The position numbers and the translations under genes are program-made. Source: Sphingomonas carotinifaciens (GTDB taxonomy: Bacteria; Pseudomonadota; Alphaproteobacteria; Sphingomonadales; Sphingomonadaceae). Taken from it: a DNA stretch of 64,000 nt. The notes beneath the pieces are model-generated. The model saw only the letters and a list, made by a program, of their open reading frames with translations, had not been told where the DNA came from and made no database searches. The stretch covers positions 682,001 to 746,000 of the forward strand of contig NZ_WSUT01000005.1 in NCBI RefSeq assembly GCF_009789535.1. Direction: 5' to 3'. The first letter of the stretch is position 1, and each line of letters starts with the position of its first letter. Positions 1 to 7,619 of this stretch are shown here, piece after piece.

Positions 1-749
1 AGCTCGAACGCGACCGCCGCCTGGCCGACCAGCATCTCCAGCCCGTCGACCGTGTCGAGATTTCGCGCGCGCGCCGCGGCGAGCAGATCGGTTTCGAGCG
101 GCGCATAGACGATGTCGTACACCACCGCGTCGTCGGGCAATGCCGTGAGGTCGAGGGCCAGCGGCGGCTGGCCAGTCATGCCGAGGCTGGTTGCGTTGAC
201 CACCAGGGCCGAGGGCGGTGCTGCGGGTTGCAGTGGCAGCGCCTGTCCCTTCAAACCGAAGGAGGAGAGCAAAGCCGCTCCCTTCAACACGTTGCGGTTC
301 ATCAGCGTGACCGGGCCGACATCCATCCGGGCCAGCGCGAACAGGATCGCGCGGGCGGCGCCCCCTGCCCCGATCACCGTGACGGGCTTGCCCGCCAGAT
401 CGAGGTCGGCGATCGGTGCATAGAAGCCGGCAGCGTCGGTGTTGGTGCCGGTGAGCGCGCCATTCTCGGCCCGGACGATCGTGTTGACCGCGCCGATCGA
501 GCCCCGGACATCGCCCGGGTCCTCGACCAGATCGAGTGCGGCCACCTTGTGCGGCACGGTGACGTTGCAACCACGCCATGCCGGATCGTTCCGCCGGCTC
601 TCGATATAGGCGGGCAGCGCGTCAGGCGTGACATGCGTCGCGCGGTACTCGGCATCGATGCCGAGCGCATCCAGCCAGAAGCCGTGGATCAACGGCGATT
701 TGGAATGGGCGATCGGGTCGCCGATCACTTCGGCATAGGGCTTGGTCAT
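1..749 (-). CDS. aroE: Shikimate dehydrogenase (partial, C-terminus beyond window)
   Basis: NADP-dependent reduction of 3-dehydroshikimate to shikimate in the chorismate pathway, cytoplasmic. The visible 249 residues begin MTKPYAEVIGDPIAHSKSP, which carries the family's substrate-binding SKSP near residue 17. NVTVPHK (catalytic Lys), GAVNT and GTNTDAAG follow, then the dinucleotide-binding VIGAGGAARA and NATSLGM. The family is usually about 270-280 residues, so only some 25-30 C-terminal residues are missing at the left edge. The ATG at 747-749 is the only start that keeps the conserved N-terminus. The gene lies downstream of maf and ppsR on the same strand, but a repeat-filled gap of about 360 bases separates it from maf, so it may have its own promoter. 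Confidence 0.96.
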   Translation of the reverse strand, partial: MTKPYAEVIGDPIAHSKSPLIHGFWLDALGIDAEYRATHVTPDALPAYIESRRNDPAWRGCNVTVPHKVAALDLVEDPGDVRGSIGAVNTIVRAENGALTGTNTDAAGFYAPIADLDLAGKPVTVIGAGGAARAILFALARMDVGPVTLMNRNVLKGAALLSSFGLKGQALPLQPAAPPSALVVNATSLGMTGQPPLALDLTALPDDAVVYDIVYAPLETDLLAAARARNLDTVDGLEMLVGQAAVAFE

Positions 750-1110
750 GGGCCTGTCTTACGATCCTTCGCTGCCGGGAAGAAGGGTTCGGTTCGCGCA
801 GAGGACGACGCCCTGCCGCGCAGCGGCATCATAGTCTCAGAGAAGCACGCGCCTCATCCCATCTCTGTGTGAAAACCTTTCTTCGCGTCTTCGCGGCTTT
901 GCGTGAATCAAAGCCGGGTTTGGACATCTCCGAGCGAAAGTTGGTTCACGCGAAGACGCGAAGACGCGAAGAGAAAAGAAGATTGATTCACGCGGAGACG
1001 CGGAGGCGCGGAGAGTTTGTGCGGGGATATGGCGGTCGTTTCTCGCAACCGAAGGGGATAGCTGCCGCTTCGCGGCGATGTCACTCTCTGCGCCGCTGCG
1101 CGCGGAAATC
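750..1110. repeat. Intergenic gap with degenerate TTCACGCGAAGACGCG repeats
   Basis: The gap between maf and aroE has no credible gene. It holds an inverted copy of a repeat at about 881-907 (the complement reads TTCACGCAAAGCCGCGAAGA). Two direct copies follow at about 945-975 (TTCACGCGAAGACGCGAAGA) and 987-1014 (TTCACGCGGAGACGCGGAGG). Within each copy a GACGCG(A/G)AG unit is tandemly repeated. The forward and inverted copies could fold together into a hairpin. The same family recurs at 55504-55750. Apparent reading frames rich in RRRE arise from the repeat and are not taken as genes. Confidence 0.75.
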
Positions 1111-1698
1111 TCAGGCGGGGAGCACGCCGCGGGTGCGTAGATAGCCGACCACGGCGAGGAGCGGCAGGCCGAGGATGGTGAAGTGGCTGCCCTCGATCCG
1201 GGAGAAGAGCTGCACGCCCGGCCCCTCGATCCGGTAGCAGCCGACGCAGCCGCCGATCGCGGGCCATTCCCGATCCAGATACGCCTCGATGAAGGCGGGC
1301 GAGAGCGGGCGGACATGCATGCGTGCGCGCTCGACATGGCGCCAGACGGGGGCGCCGTGTTCGGCAATGACCGCGGCGCTCCACAATTCATGGACTTGGC
1401 CGGACATGCGGGCGAGATGCTCGGCCGCTTCCTCGCGACTGGTCGGCTTGTCGAGCAGGGTACCGTCGTGAAGCGCGACCACCGAGTCCGAGCCGAGGGT
1501 GAGGACGGGGCCGGCGCGCTGCGACACCTTGATCGCCTTCAACTCTGCGAGTGCGTCGGCCAAGTCGCGCGGGGAGAGGCCGGCAAGCGCCGCCTTGGCC
1601 GCATCCTCGTCGACGCGGGCGGGCAGTGCCTCGAACGCGATGCCGGCGGCCTCCAGCATGGCGCGGCGCGAGGCGCTTTGCGAGGCGAGGATGATCAT
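1111..1698 (-). CDS. maf: Maf family nucleoside-triphosphate pyrophosphatase
   Basis: Hydrolyses nucleoside triphosphates (dTTP/UTP or modified pyrimidine nucleotides in the family) to monophosphate and pyrophosphate, a house-cleaning role. The 195-residue product matches the usual length. It begins MIILASQSASRRAML, with the family's (A/S)xSxxRxxLL-like start, then has the conserved acidic VDEDAA, LGSDSVV and GQVHELWSAAV. The start ATG overlaps the ppsR stop by four bases (ATGA), so the two genes are very likely co-transcribed and translationally coupled. The exact nucleotide preference cannot be read from the sequence. Confidence 0.93.
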   Translation of the reverse strand: MIILASQSASRRAMLEAAGIAFEALPARVDEDAAKAALAGLSPRDLADALAELKAIKVSQRAGPVLTLGSDSVVALHDGTLLDKPTSREEAAEHLARMSGQVHELWSAAVIAEHGAPVWRHVERARMHVRPLSPAFIEAYLDREWPAIGGCVGCYRIEGPGVQLFSRIEGSHFTILGLPLLAVVGYLRTRGVLPA

Positions 1699-2525
1699 GC
1701 CGGTATCTCCGGGGCGGGGCGGCGCTGGTTGACGAGCGAGATGATCGCCGCGGCGGTTTCCTCGATCGAGCGGCGGGTGACGTCGATCACCGGCCAACCA
1801 TTGTCGGCGAACATACGCCTGGCGAACGCGATCTCGCGGTTGACCGCCTCCTGCTCGACATAATCGGTGTCGGGCGCCTGATTTAGCGACAACAGGCGGT
1901 TGCGCCGGATCGCGATCAGCCGGTCGGCGCTGGTAGTCAGGCCGACGACGAGCGGGTGGCGCAGCGAGAAGAGGGCTGCCGGCGGCGGGCTTTCGACCAC
2001 CACGGGAATGTTCGCGGTTTTGTAGCCGCGATTGGCCAGATAGATGGAAGTCGGCGTCTTGGACGAGCGACTGACCCCGGCGAGGACGATGTCGGCCTCC
2101 TCCCATTCCTCCCACGCGATGCCGTCGTCATGCGCGATGGTGAACTGGATCGCGTCGACGCGGGCGAAATAGGCGGCGTCGAGGACGTGCTGGCGACCGG
2201 GGCGCATCTTGGCCTGTACGCCGAGCAGGCCGGACAGCGCCGCATTGACCGGATCGAGCGGCGCCACCGCAGGCAACCCCAGCGCATGGCAGCGGCTTTC
2301 GAGGATGCGGCGGGTCGACGGGTTGACCAGCGTGTAGATCACCAGCCCGGGATTCTGCGCGATCTCCTGCAGGATACGCTCCAGATGCGTCTCGGTGCGC
2401 ACCATCGGCCAGAAATGGCGAACGGTTTCGACATCGTCATATTGGGCAAGCGCCGCCTTCGCGATGTTCTCCAGCGTCTCGCCGGTGGAATCGGACAGCA
2501 GGTGCAGATGGAGTCGCGTGCTCAT
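1695..2525 (-). CDS. ppsR: Pyruvate, phosphate dikinase regulatory protein / kinase-pyrophosphorylase (DUF299)
   Basis: A bifunctional serine/threonine kinase and phosphorylase that in characterised relatives switches PEP synthase or pyruvate phosphate dikinase off (ADP-dependent) and on (Pi-dependent). The 276-residue protein opens with LHLLSDSTGETLE and has the diagnostic P-loop-like GVSRSSKTPTS near residue 150, followed by SIYLANRGYK. The ATG at 2523-2525 is chosen because upstream in-frame codons do not look like family sequence. It is the first gene of a ppsR-maf unit and diverges from hemE across the putative origin. This is the DUF299 gene that flanks the origin with hemE in other alphaproteobacteria. 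The target dikinase is not in the window. Confidence 0.93.
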   Translation of the reverse strand: MSTRLHLHLLSDSTGETLENIAKAALAQYDDVETVRHFWPMVRTETHLERILQEIAQNPGLVIYTLVNPSTRRILESRCHALGLPAVAPLDPVNAALSGLLGVQAKMRPGRQHVLDAAYFARVDAIQFTIAHDDGIAWEEWEEADIVLAGVSRSSKTPTSIYLANRGYKTANIPVVVESPPPAALFSLRHPLVVGLTTSADRLIAIRRNRLLSLNQAPDTDYVEQEAVNREIAFARRMFADNGWPVIDVTRRSIEETAAAIISLVNQRRPAPEIPA

Positions 2526-2542
2526 GCCGCCGTGGGAGACTC

Positions 2543-2661
2543 TGTGGATAACATGGGCGCAAGCGCTAGCGCACTGGGGATTAACCGCCAAGCCGGCGCG
2601 TGGCTGGGGATAAGAGTCGATTCATCCACACCGGTTTCCACAGTGAAGGATTCTATCCACA
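2543..2661. promoter_or_regulatory. DnaA box cluster
   Basis: Boxes compared with TTATCCACA: 2543-2551 minus strand, perfect; 2605-2613 minus, one mismatch (TTATCCCCA); 2622-2630 plus, one mismatch (TCATCCACA); 2653-2661 plus, one mismatch (CTATCCACA). Weaker two-mismatch sites are at 2575-2583 (minus) and 2634-2642 (plus). The minus-strand boxes lie on the ppsR side and the plus-strand boxes on the hemE side. Confidence 0.75.
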
Positions 2662-2801
2662 GCCTGTGAGTCATGGGAATCCTGACTCCGAATCCCGCGG
2701 ATTCATGCGGGCGCAGCGAGTCAAGCTGTTGGCATTTTGGGGAGGGACGCATAATCCCGGATTCTCACGCGCCAACTACCTCAACATCCCTTTTCAGAAT
2801 C
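2614..2801. promoter_or_regulatory. Cluster of eleven GANTC (CcrM methyltransferase) sites
   Basis: GANTC begins at 2614, 2619, 2649, 2668, 2677, 2684, 2690, 2700, 2718, 2760 and 2797. In alphaproteobacteria this motif is methylated by CcrM once per cell cycle. Dense clustering beside DnaA boxes suggests methylation-sensitive control of initiation or of hemE/ppsR transcription. The count is direct; the role is inferred. Confidence 0.7.
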
Positions 2802-2878
2802 TTCTTTATAGAAAGAAGGAGGTCGTCCTGACCCTCGCCCCGATCGGCACCGAAGTTCACGGAAATGCTGTCAAGCCC

Positions 2879-3889
2879 TTGCTTTCCGTATTGAAAGGTA
2901 AAATCGCAGCCGTGCCGCCCCTGTGGTTGATGCGGCAGGCGGGCCGGTATCTGCCCGAATATCGCGCGCTGCGGGCCGACAAGGGCGGCTTCCTGGCCCT
3001 GGCGACCGACCCGGAGGCGGCGGCCGAAGTGACGATGCAGCCGATCCGGCGTTTCGGCTTCGACGGCGCGATCCTGTTTTCCGACATATTGATGGTGCCG
3101 TGGGCACTGGGCCAGGACCTGACCTTCGGACCCGGAGAGGGGCCGCGGCTGAGCCCGGCGCTGGTCGATGCCCGGCTGGAGGCGCTGGCGGGCGTGCCGG
3201 AGCGCCTCGACCCGGTCTATGCGACCGTCGCCCGCGTCGCGGCGCAATTGCCGCCACAGACCAGCTTTCTGGGCTTTGCCGGCTCTCCCTGGACGGTTGC
3301 GACTTATATGGTCGCCGGCCGCGGATCGAAGGACCAGGGCGAGACGCGCGCCTTTGCCTATGCCGACCCGCAGGCGTTCCAGGCGATCGTCGATGCGATC
3401 GTGGCGTTGACGGTGGAGTATCTGGCGCAGCAGATCGCGAACGGGGTGGAGGCGGTGCAACTGTTCGACAGCTGGGCGGGATCGCTGAGCCCGGCGCAGT
3501 TCGAACGCTGGGTGATCGCCCCCAATGCGGCGATCGTCTCGGCCTTGCGCGCGCGCTGCCCCGGCGTGCCGATCATCGGCTTTCCCAAGGGTGCCGGCGC
3601 CAAGCTGCCCGCCTATGCGCGCGAGACCGGCGTCGACGCGGTCGGGCTGGACGAGACGGTCGATCCCGCCTGGGCGAACGGTGCGCTGCCGGAGGGGATG
3701 CCAGTCCAGGGCAATCTCGATCCGCTGGCGCTGATCGCCGGCGGCCGGGAACTGGACGCGGCGGTCGACCGTATCATTGGCGCACTGTCGGGGCGGCCGC
3801 ACATCTTCAACCTGGGCCACGGCATCCTGCCGCATACGCCGATCGCGCATGTCGAACACCTTATCCACCATATCCGGAGTTCCCGATGA
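2879..3889 (+). CDS. hemE: Uroporphyrinogen decarboxylase
   Basis: Decarboxylates the four acetate side chains of uroporphyrinogen III to give coproporphyrinogen III in haem synthesis, in the cytoplasm. Family motifs PPLWLMRQAGRYLPEYR (N-terminal substrate loop), FSDILMVPWALG with the catalytic Asp, GFAGSPWTVATYM and NLGHGILPHTP are intact. The start is unclear. TTG at 2879 gives LSVLKGK and a normal length of 336 residues but has no Shine-Dalgarno. A strong AAGGAGG at 2816-2822 sits five bases before an in-frame CTG at 2828, which would add 17 residues. The in-frame ATGs at 2600 and 2705 would translate the origin-like DNA and are unlikely. The stop overlaps the hemJ start (ATGA). Confidence 0.93.
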   Translation: MLSVLKGKIAAVPPLWLMRQAGRYLPEYRALRADKGGFLALATDPEAAAEVTMQPIRRFGFDGAILFSDILMVPWALGQDLTFGPGEGPRLSPALVDARLEALAGVPERLDPVYATVARVAAQLPPQTSFLGFAGSPWTVATYMVAGRGSKDQGETRAFAYADPQAFQAIVDAIVALTVEYLAQQIANGVEAVQLFDSWAGSLSPAQFERWVIAPNAAIVSALRARCPGVPIIGFPKGAGAKLPAYARETGVDAVGLDETVDPAWANGALPEGMPVQGNLDPLALIAGGRELDAAVDRIIGALSGRPHIFNLGHGILPHTPIAHVEHLIHHIRSSR

Positions 3890-4347
3890 CCGGCCTGCTC
3901 GGTGCCGCCTATGACTGGGTGAAAGCGGCGCACCTGATCTTCGTGATCTTCTGGATGGCGGGGCTGTTCATGCTGCCGCGATACCTGGTCTATCATCAGG
4001 AGGCGCTGGCGGCGGGGCGCACCGAGGAAGCCGCGCTGTGGACCGAACGCGAGGGCAAGATCCGGTCGATCATCCTGACCCCGGCGATGCTGGTCGTCTG
4101 GCTGCTGGGCCTGTTGCTCGCGGCACATCTGGGGCTGTTTTCCGGTGTGCCCGGGCTGGGCTGGCTGCACCTGAAGCTGGTCTTCGTCCTGCTGCTCACC
4201 GGCTATCACGGCTGGACGGTCGCCTATGCCAGAAAGCTGGCCGCGGGGCGGCCGACGCTGCAGGGGCGGCAGTTGCGGATGCTGAACGAGGTGCCGGCCC
4301 TCGCCGTGACGCTGATCGTCGTGCTGGTGATCGTGAAGCCCTTCTGA
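3886..4347 (+). CDS. hemJ: Protoporphyrinogen IX oxidase HemJ (CopD/UPF0093 family membrane protein)
   Basis: A small integral membrane protein that oxidises protoporphyrinogen IX to protoporphyrin IX in bacteria lacking HemG/HemY. The 153 residues have about four hydrophobic segments. A His in WVKAAHLIFVIFWMAGLFML and a C-terminal block with KLVFVLLLTGYHGW and NEVPALAVTLIVVLVIVKPF fit the family. The ATG overlaps the hemE stop by four bases with GGAG upstream, so the two haem genes are coupled. Length and motif order are normal. Identification is by family pattern, not by demonstrated activity. Confidence 0.9.
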   Translation: MTGLLGAAYDWVKAAHLIFVIFWMAGLFMLPRYLVYHQEALAAGRTEEAALWTEREGKIRSIILTPAMLVVWLLGLLLAAHLGLFSGVPGLGWLHLKLVFVLLLTGYHGWTVAYARKLAAGRPTLQGRQLRMLNEVPALAVTLIVVLVIVKPF

Positions 4348-4358
4348 TGCGCGCTTGA

Positions 4359-4393
4359 CTTGGGGACGCGCCAAACCTAACTCCGTCCCCAAG
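4359..4393 (+). terminator. Hairpin in the hemJ-rho gap
   Basis: Perfect 10-base arms CTTGGGGACG (4359-4368) and CGTCCCCAAG (4384-4393) with a 15-base loop. No T run follows, so it may be a Rho-dependent end of the hemEJ transcript or part of the rho leader, where autoregulation is known in other bacteria. Confidence 0.5.
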
Positions 4394-4488
4394 CCTTGCG
4401 ACGTCCTGTCGCGATGGCTCTGCCTTATCCCGCCTCGTTTCGCTGCGATCCTCGCCGACCGACGCCCTCCGACCATCCGGACGACCCC

Positions 4489-5745
4489 ATGCATCTCAAA
4501 GACCTGAAGAAGAAGACTCCTGCCGACCTCGTGCAACTGGCCGAGGAGCTTGGTGTCGAGAGCGCGTCGACGCTGCGCAAGCAGGACCTTCTGTTCGCCA
4601 TCCTGAAGGAACAGGCGGAGAAGGGCGACCAGATCATGGGGTTGGGCACGATCGAGGTGCTGCCCGACGGTTTCGGCTTTCTGCGCAGCCCCGAGGCCAA
4701 TTATCTGGCCGGGCCCGACGACATCTATGTCTCGCCCAACCAGGTCCGCAAACACGGCCTGCGCACCGGCGACACGGTGGAAGGCGAGATCCGCGCGCCC
4801 AAGGACGGCGAGCGCTATTTCGCGCTGGTGAAGCTGACCTCCGTCAACTTCGACGACCCGGAAGCGGTGCGCCACCGCGTCAACTTCGACAATCTGACGC
4901 CGCTCTATCCCGAGCAGAAGCTGATCCTCGACCCGGCCGATCCGACGCAGAAGGACAAGTCGGCGCGGGTCATCGATATCGTCAGTCCGCAGGGCAAGGG
5001 GCAGCGCACGCTGATCGTGGCGCCGCCGCGCGTCGGCAAGACGGTGATGCTCCAGAACATCGCGCGGGCGATCTCGGACAATCATCCGGAGGTCTTCCTG
5101 ATCGTGCTGCTGATCGACGAGCGGCCCGAGGAAGTGACCGACATGCAGCGTTCGGTGAAGGGCGAGGTCGTGTCCTCCACCTTTGACGAGCCGGCACAGC
5201 GCCACGTGCAGGTCGCCGAGATGGTGATCGAAAAGGCAAAGCGCCTCGTCGAGCACAAGAAGGATGTGGTGATCCTGCTCGACTCGATCACACGTCTAGG
5301 CCGTGCCTACAACACCGTGGTGCCGTCGTCGGGCAAGGTGCTGACCGGCGGTGTCGACGCCAATGCGCTCCAGCGGCCCAAGCGCTTCTTCGGCGCGGCC
5401 CGCAACATCGAGGAGGGCGGTTCGCTTTCCATCATCGCCACCGCGCTGATCGATACGGGCAGCCGCATGGACGAGGTGATCTTCGAGGAGTTCAAGGGCA
5501 CCGGCAACTCGGAAATCGTGCTGGACCGCAAGGTGGCGGACAAGCGCATCTTCCCGGCGCTGGACGTGGGCAAGTCGGGCACCCGCAAGGAGGAGCTGCT
5601 GGTCCAGAAGGACAAGCTGTCGAAGATGTGGGTCCTGCGCCGCATCCTGATGCAGATGGGCACCATCGATGCGATGGAGTTCCTGCTCGACAAGATGAAG
5701 AATTCCAAGACCAACGAGGATTTCTTCGACTCGATGAATCAGTAA
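4489..5745 (+). CDS. rho: Transcription termination factor Rho
   Basis: Hexameric RNA-dependent ATPase/translocase that ends transcription. The 418 residues match the common length. The N-terminal Rho_N domain begins [20 protein letters not shown]; the RNA-binding cold-shock-like domain follows ([23 protein letters not shown]). The ATPase core has the P-loop APPRVGKTV near residue 176, Walker [17 protein letters not shown], and the Q/R-loop region [21 protein letters not shown]. The ATG at 4489 begins the conserved N-terminus; an upstream in-frame ATG at 4396 would add an unconserved leader. A strong hairpin follows the stop. The place beside hemJ/hemE matches the alphaproteobacterial origin neighbourhood. 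Confidence 0.98.
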   Translation: MHLKDLKKKTPADLVQLAEELGVESASTLRKQDLLFAILKEQAEKGDQIMGLGTIEVLPDGFGFLRSPEANYLAGPDDIYVSPNQVRKHGLRTGDTVEGEIRAPKDGERYFALVKLTSVNFDDPEAVRHRVNFDNLTPLYPEQKLILDPADPTQKDKSARVIDIVSPQGKGQRTLIVAPPRVGKTVMLQNIARAISDNHPEVFLIVLLIDERPEEVTDMQRSVKGEVVSSTFDEPAQRHVQVAEMVIEKAKRLVEHKKDVVILLDSITRLGRAYNTVVPSSGKVLTGGVDANALQRPKRFFGAARNIEEGGSLSIIATALIDTGSRMDEVIFEEFKGTGNSEIVLDRKVADKRIFPALDVGKSGTRKEELLVQKDKLSKMWVLRRILMQMGTIDAMEFLLDKMKNSKTNEDFFDSMNQ

Positions 5746-5774
5746 GCGTCGAACGCTACGCCCAAATGGTCGAT

Positions 5775-5820
5775 CGAATGGGTTCGTGGAGGTCCGCCCT
5801 CCGCGAACCCATTCGCGTTT
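5775..5820 (+). terminator. Terminator hairpin after rho
   Basis: Arms CGAATGGGTTCG (5775-5786) and CGAACCCATTCG (5804-5815) are perfectly complementary, extended inward by GAGG/CCTC pairing, and are followed by CGTTTT. It lies 30 bases after the rho stop. Confidence 0.8.
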
Positions 5821-5882
5821 TGGCGCGTTAGCCGCACGATCCCATCCCCTTTCGGGATCAGTGCCGTTTCCAAGCGCGGCAC

Positions 5883-5914
5883 GGCCGCGCCCCCGCGTAG
5901 TTGGTGGCGCGGCC
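5883..5914 (-). terminator. GC-rich hairpin at the 3' end of the bamE-like gene
   Basis: Arms GGCCGCGCC (5883-5891) and GGCGCGGCC (5906-5914) around a 14-base loop lie about 30 bases beyond the stop of the leftward lipoprotein gene. There is no clear T run, so it may be a Rho-dependent or processing structure. Confidence 0.4.
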
Positions 5915-5943
5915 AAACCGTGTCGGCGATGGATGCGTGAGGT

Positions 5944-6432
5944 TTAGGGGCTACCGCGGCCGCCGCCGGTCCCCGGTGCGCCTGCGCCTGCGCCAGGTGC
6001 GCCGACCGAGCCGATATTGCCGAACAGATCGTGGAAGAAGCCGCGCTTGCGACCCAGGGTCGGCGTCGTCTTGCCATCCGGCGTGATGGACGCGACCTGC
6101 TCGATCCCGCCGCGGCGGATCGTGGTGACGTTGCCCGCCTGGTCGAAGCTGATCTGCAAGGTGATCTGCGCCTGCGCCTTGGGCTTGGTGAAGCCGAGGT
6201 TGCGGCTGTCGCGGGCGACATAATACCAGTCGCCCCCTTCGAACTGGCTGGTGATCGTCGGCTGGCCCAGGGTCTGGAGCACCGACTGGCGATTGTCGAC
6301 GCCTGGCTGGACCGAATTGACCAGATCGGTATCGACCACATAACCCTGATGCGAGCGCAGCGGCGTGCAGGCCGCACTCGCCAGCGCGAGCCCGATACCC
6401 AGGGCGACCAGCCGGGGGGAAGAAACGCTCAT
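5944..6432 (-). CDS. bamE: Outer membrane protein assembly factor BamE-like lipoprotein (SmpA/OmlA)
   Basis: Probable small lipoprotein of the beta-barrel assembly (BAM) complex. The N-terminus is a signal peptide (VALGIGLALASAACTPL) with a lipobox-like ASAAC. The SmpA/OmlA core follows: SVQPGVDNRQSVLQTLGQPT, GDWYYVARDSR, then a beta strand region ending in a Gly/Pro/Ala-rich tail (GAPGAGAGAPGTGGGRG). There are three consecutive ATGs at 6438, 6435 and 6432; GGAG at 6439-6442 favours the last by spacing. It diverges from the cytochrome bc1 chaperone gene. Its membrane partner genes are not in the window. Confidence 0.87.
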   Translation of the reverse strand: MSVSSPRLVALGIGLALASAACTPLRSHQGYVVDTDLVNSVQPGVDNRQSVLQTLGQPTITSQFEGGDWYYVARDSRNLGFTKPKAQAQITLQISFDQAGNVTTIRRGGIEQVASITPDGKTTPTLGRKRGFFHDLFGNIGSVGAPGAGAGAPGTGGGRGSP

Positions 6433-6570
6433 CATCATCTCCGGGCCGGAAAACGCGGCCGTTGAGCCCTTGGAAACAGCCCGGCCGATTGCATCGGCCG
6501 TCGATCGATCCGATAGGCGAGGATGGGGGCGGGCACAAGCATCGTCCATGGTAGCGGCAAGGGGGCGAGG

Positions 6571-7101
6571 ATGGGTCTGATGCACAAGCTGTTCGGGCAG
6601 GGGCCCGGAGGGCTGTTCGGGCCGAAGCCGCAACCGGCGCTGGCGCTGTATAATGCGGTGGTGGCGCGGGGGCGGGAGCCGCACTGGTATGTGGAGGGCG
6701 CGGTGCCCGACACGGTGGACGGCCGTTTCGACATGATCGCGGCGGTGCTGGCGATGGTGTTGCTGCGACTGGAGACCGAACCCGCCGGCGCGGCGCCCGC
6801 GGCGCAGGTGACCGAGCGGTTCGTCGACGACATGGATGGCCAGTTGCGCGAGATCGGCATCGGCGACATCGTGGTGGGCAAGCATATCGGGCGGATGATG
6901 GCGATGCTGGGCGGACGGCTGGGTGCCTATCGCGATGGCATTGCGGGCGGCGACCTGGGGCCTGCCCTGGTGCGCAACCTGTATCGCGGCGAGGCACCGG
7001 ACCCGCTGGCGGTGGCGCATGTCAGCACCCATCTGATGGGCTTGCGCGAGACACTGGCCGGCATATCGGTCGCGCGCCTGATCGATGGAGACCTGCCTTG
7101 A
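6571..7101 (+). CDS. Ubiquinol-cytochrome c chaperone family protein (CBP3-like)
   Basis: Member of the family of mitochondrial CBP3/UQCC1, which assists assembly of cytochrome b into the bc1 complex. The 176 residues include LYNAVVARGREPHWYVEGAV, TVDGRFDMIAAVLAMVLLRL, TERFVDDMDGQLREIGIGD, VGKHIGRMMAMLGGRLGAYR and a C-terminal helical block, all typical of the family. The ATG at 6571 begins MGLMHKLFG; a second ATG at 6580 would be better spaced from GGCGAGG. It overlaps the next gene by four bases (TTGA), which suggests one operon with DUF177. The role in this organism is inferred from the family. Confidence 0.88.
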   Translation: MGLMHKLFGQGPGGLFGPKPQPALALYNAVVARGREPHWYVEGAVPDTVDGRFDMIAAVLAMVLLRLETEPAGAAPAAQVTERFVDDMDGQLREIGIGDIVVGKHIGRMMAMLGGRLGAYRDGIAGGDLGPALVRNLYRGEAPDPLAVAHVSTHLMGLRETLAGISVARLIDGDLP

Positions 7102-7616
7102 CCCCCGAATGGAGCCGCCCCGAACGCCTGGATGCGATCGGCGAGCGCGACAAACCCGTGCATATCGAAGCGGATGAGGGCGAGCGTATAGCGCTGGCCC
7201 GGCGGTTCGAATTGAAGGCGGTGGACAGGCTGGCGGCCGATCTGGTGGTGCGGCGCGATGCGGCGGGCGTGCTGGTGACGGGGCGCGTGCGCGGCGATGT
7301 GGTGCAGGCGTGCGGCGTAACAGACGAGCCGGTGCCCGCGGTGGTGGACGAAGAGGTGGCGTTGCGCTTCGTCGAGGCGCTGGACGGCGAGGAAGAGGTG
7401 GAGCTGTCCGCCGATGCGATGGACGTGGTGGTGATCGAGGGCGGCGCGATCGACCTTGGCGAAGCGGCGGCCGAGACGATGGCGCTGGCACTGGACCCGT
7501 TCCCGCGCAGCCCGAACGCGGCACGGGCCCTGCGCGAGGCGGGGGTGATCAGCGAGGACGAGGTCCAGCCGATGAACGCATTCGCCGGATTGAAGGACAA
7601 GCTGGCGGGGCGTTGA
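7098..7616 (+). CDS. YceD/DUF177 family protein
   Basis: Relatives of YceD (DUF177) are linked to 23S rRNA accumulation and are often encoded beside rpmF and the plsX-fabH genes. The 172-residue acidic protein has the family's middle block VRRDAAGVLVTGRVRGDVVQ, followed by CGVTDEPVPA in place of a fuller Cys pair. It then has an EVALRF segment, and the C-terminal EAAAETMALALDPFPRSP is characteristic. Translation must begin at TTG 7098, coupled to the preceding chaperone gene. Here no rpmF or plsX follows: the next gene is convergent, with its stop only three bases away. The function is otherwise unknown. Confidence 0.82.
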   Translation: MTPEWSRPERLDAIGERDKPVHIEADEGERIALARRFELKAVDRLAADLVVRRDAAGVLVTGRVRGDVVQACGVTDEPVPAVVDEEVALRFVEALDGEEEVELSADAMDVVVIEGGAIDLGEAAAETMALALDPFPRSPNAARALREAGVISEDEVQPMNAFAGLKDKLAGR

Positions 7617-7619
7617 TGG

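Larger units (their letters stand above)
2526..2878. other. Putative chromosomal replication origin (oriC) between ppsR and hemE
   Basis: The 353-base gap between divergent ppsR and hemE contains no credible gene. It has a perfect DnaA box TTATCCACA on the minus strand at 2543-2551 and several one-mismatch boxes within 120 bases. Eleven GANTC (CcrM methylation) sites lie between 2614 and 2801, where under one would be expected by chance. An AT-richer tract at about 2775-2820 could be an unwinding element. The flanking order (DUF299-maf-aroE on one side, hemE-hemJ-rho on the other) is the one recalled around the Caulobacter origin. The sequence signals are direct; assignment as the active origin is inference. 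No TTAA-N7-TTAA CtrA site was found. Confidence 0.78.

Noticed and set aside
869..1144. Short open frames with RRRE/VHAKTRRRE repeats near 0.9-1.1 kb
   Set aside because: They arise from the GAAGACGCG tandem repeats and have no ribosome site or conserved partner.
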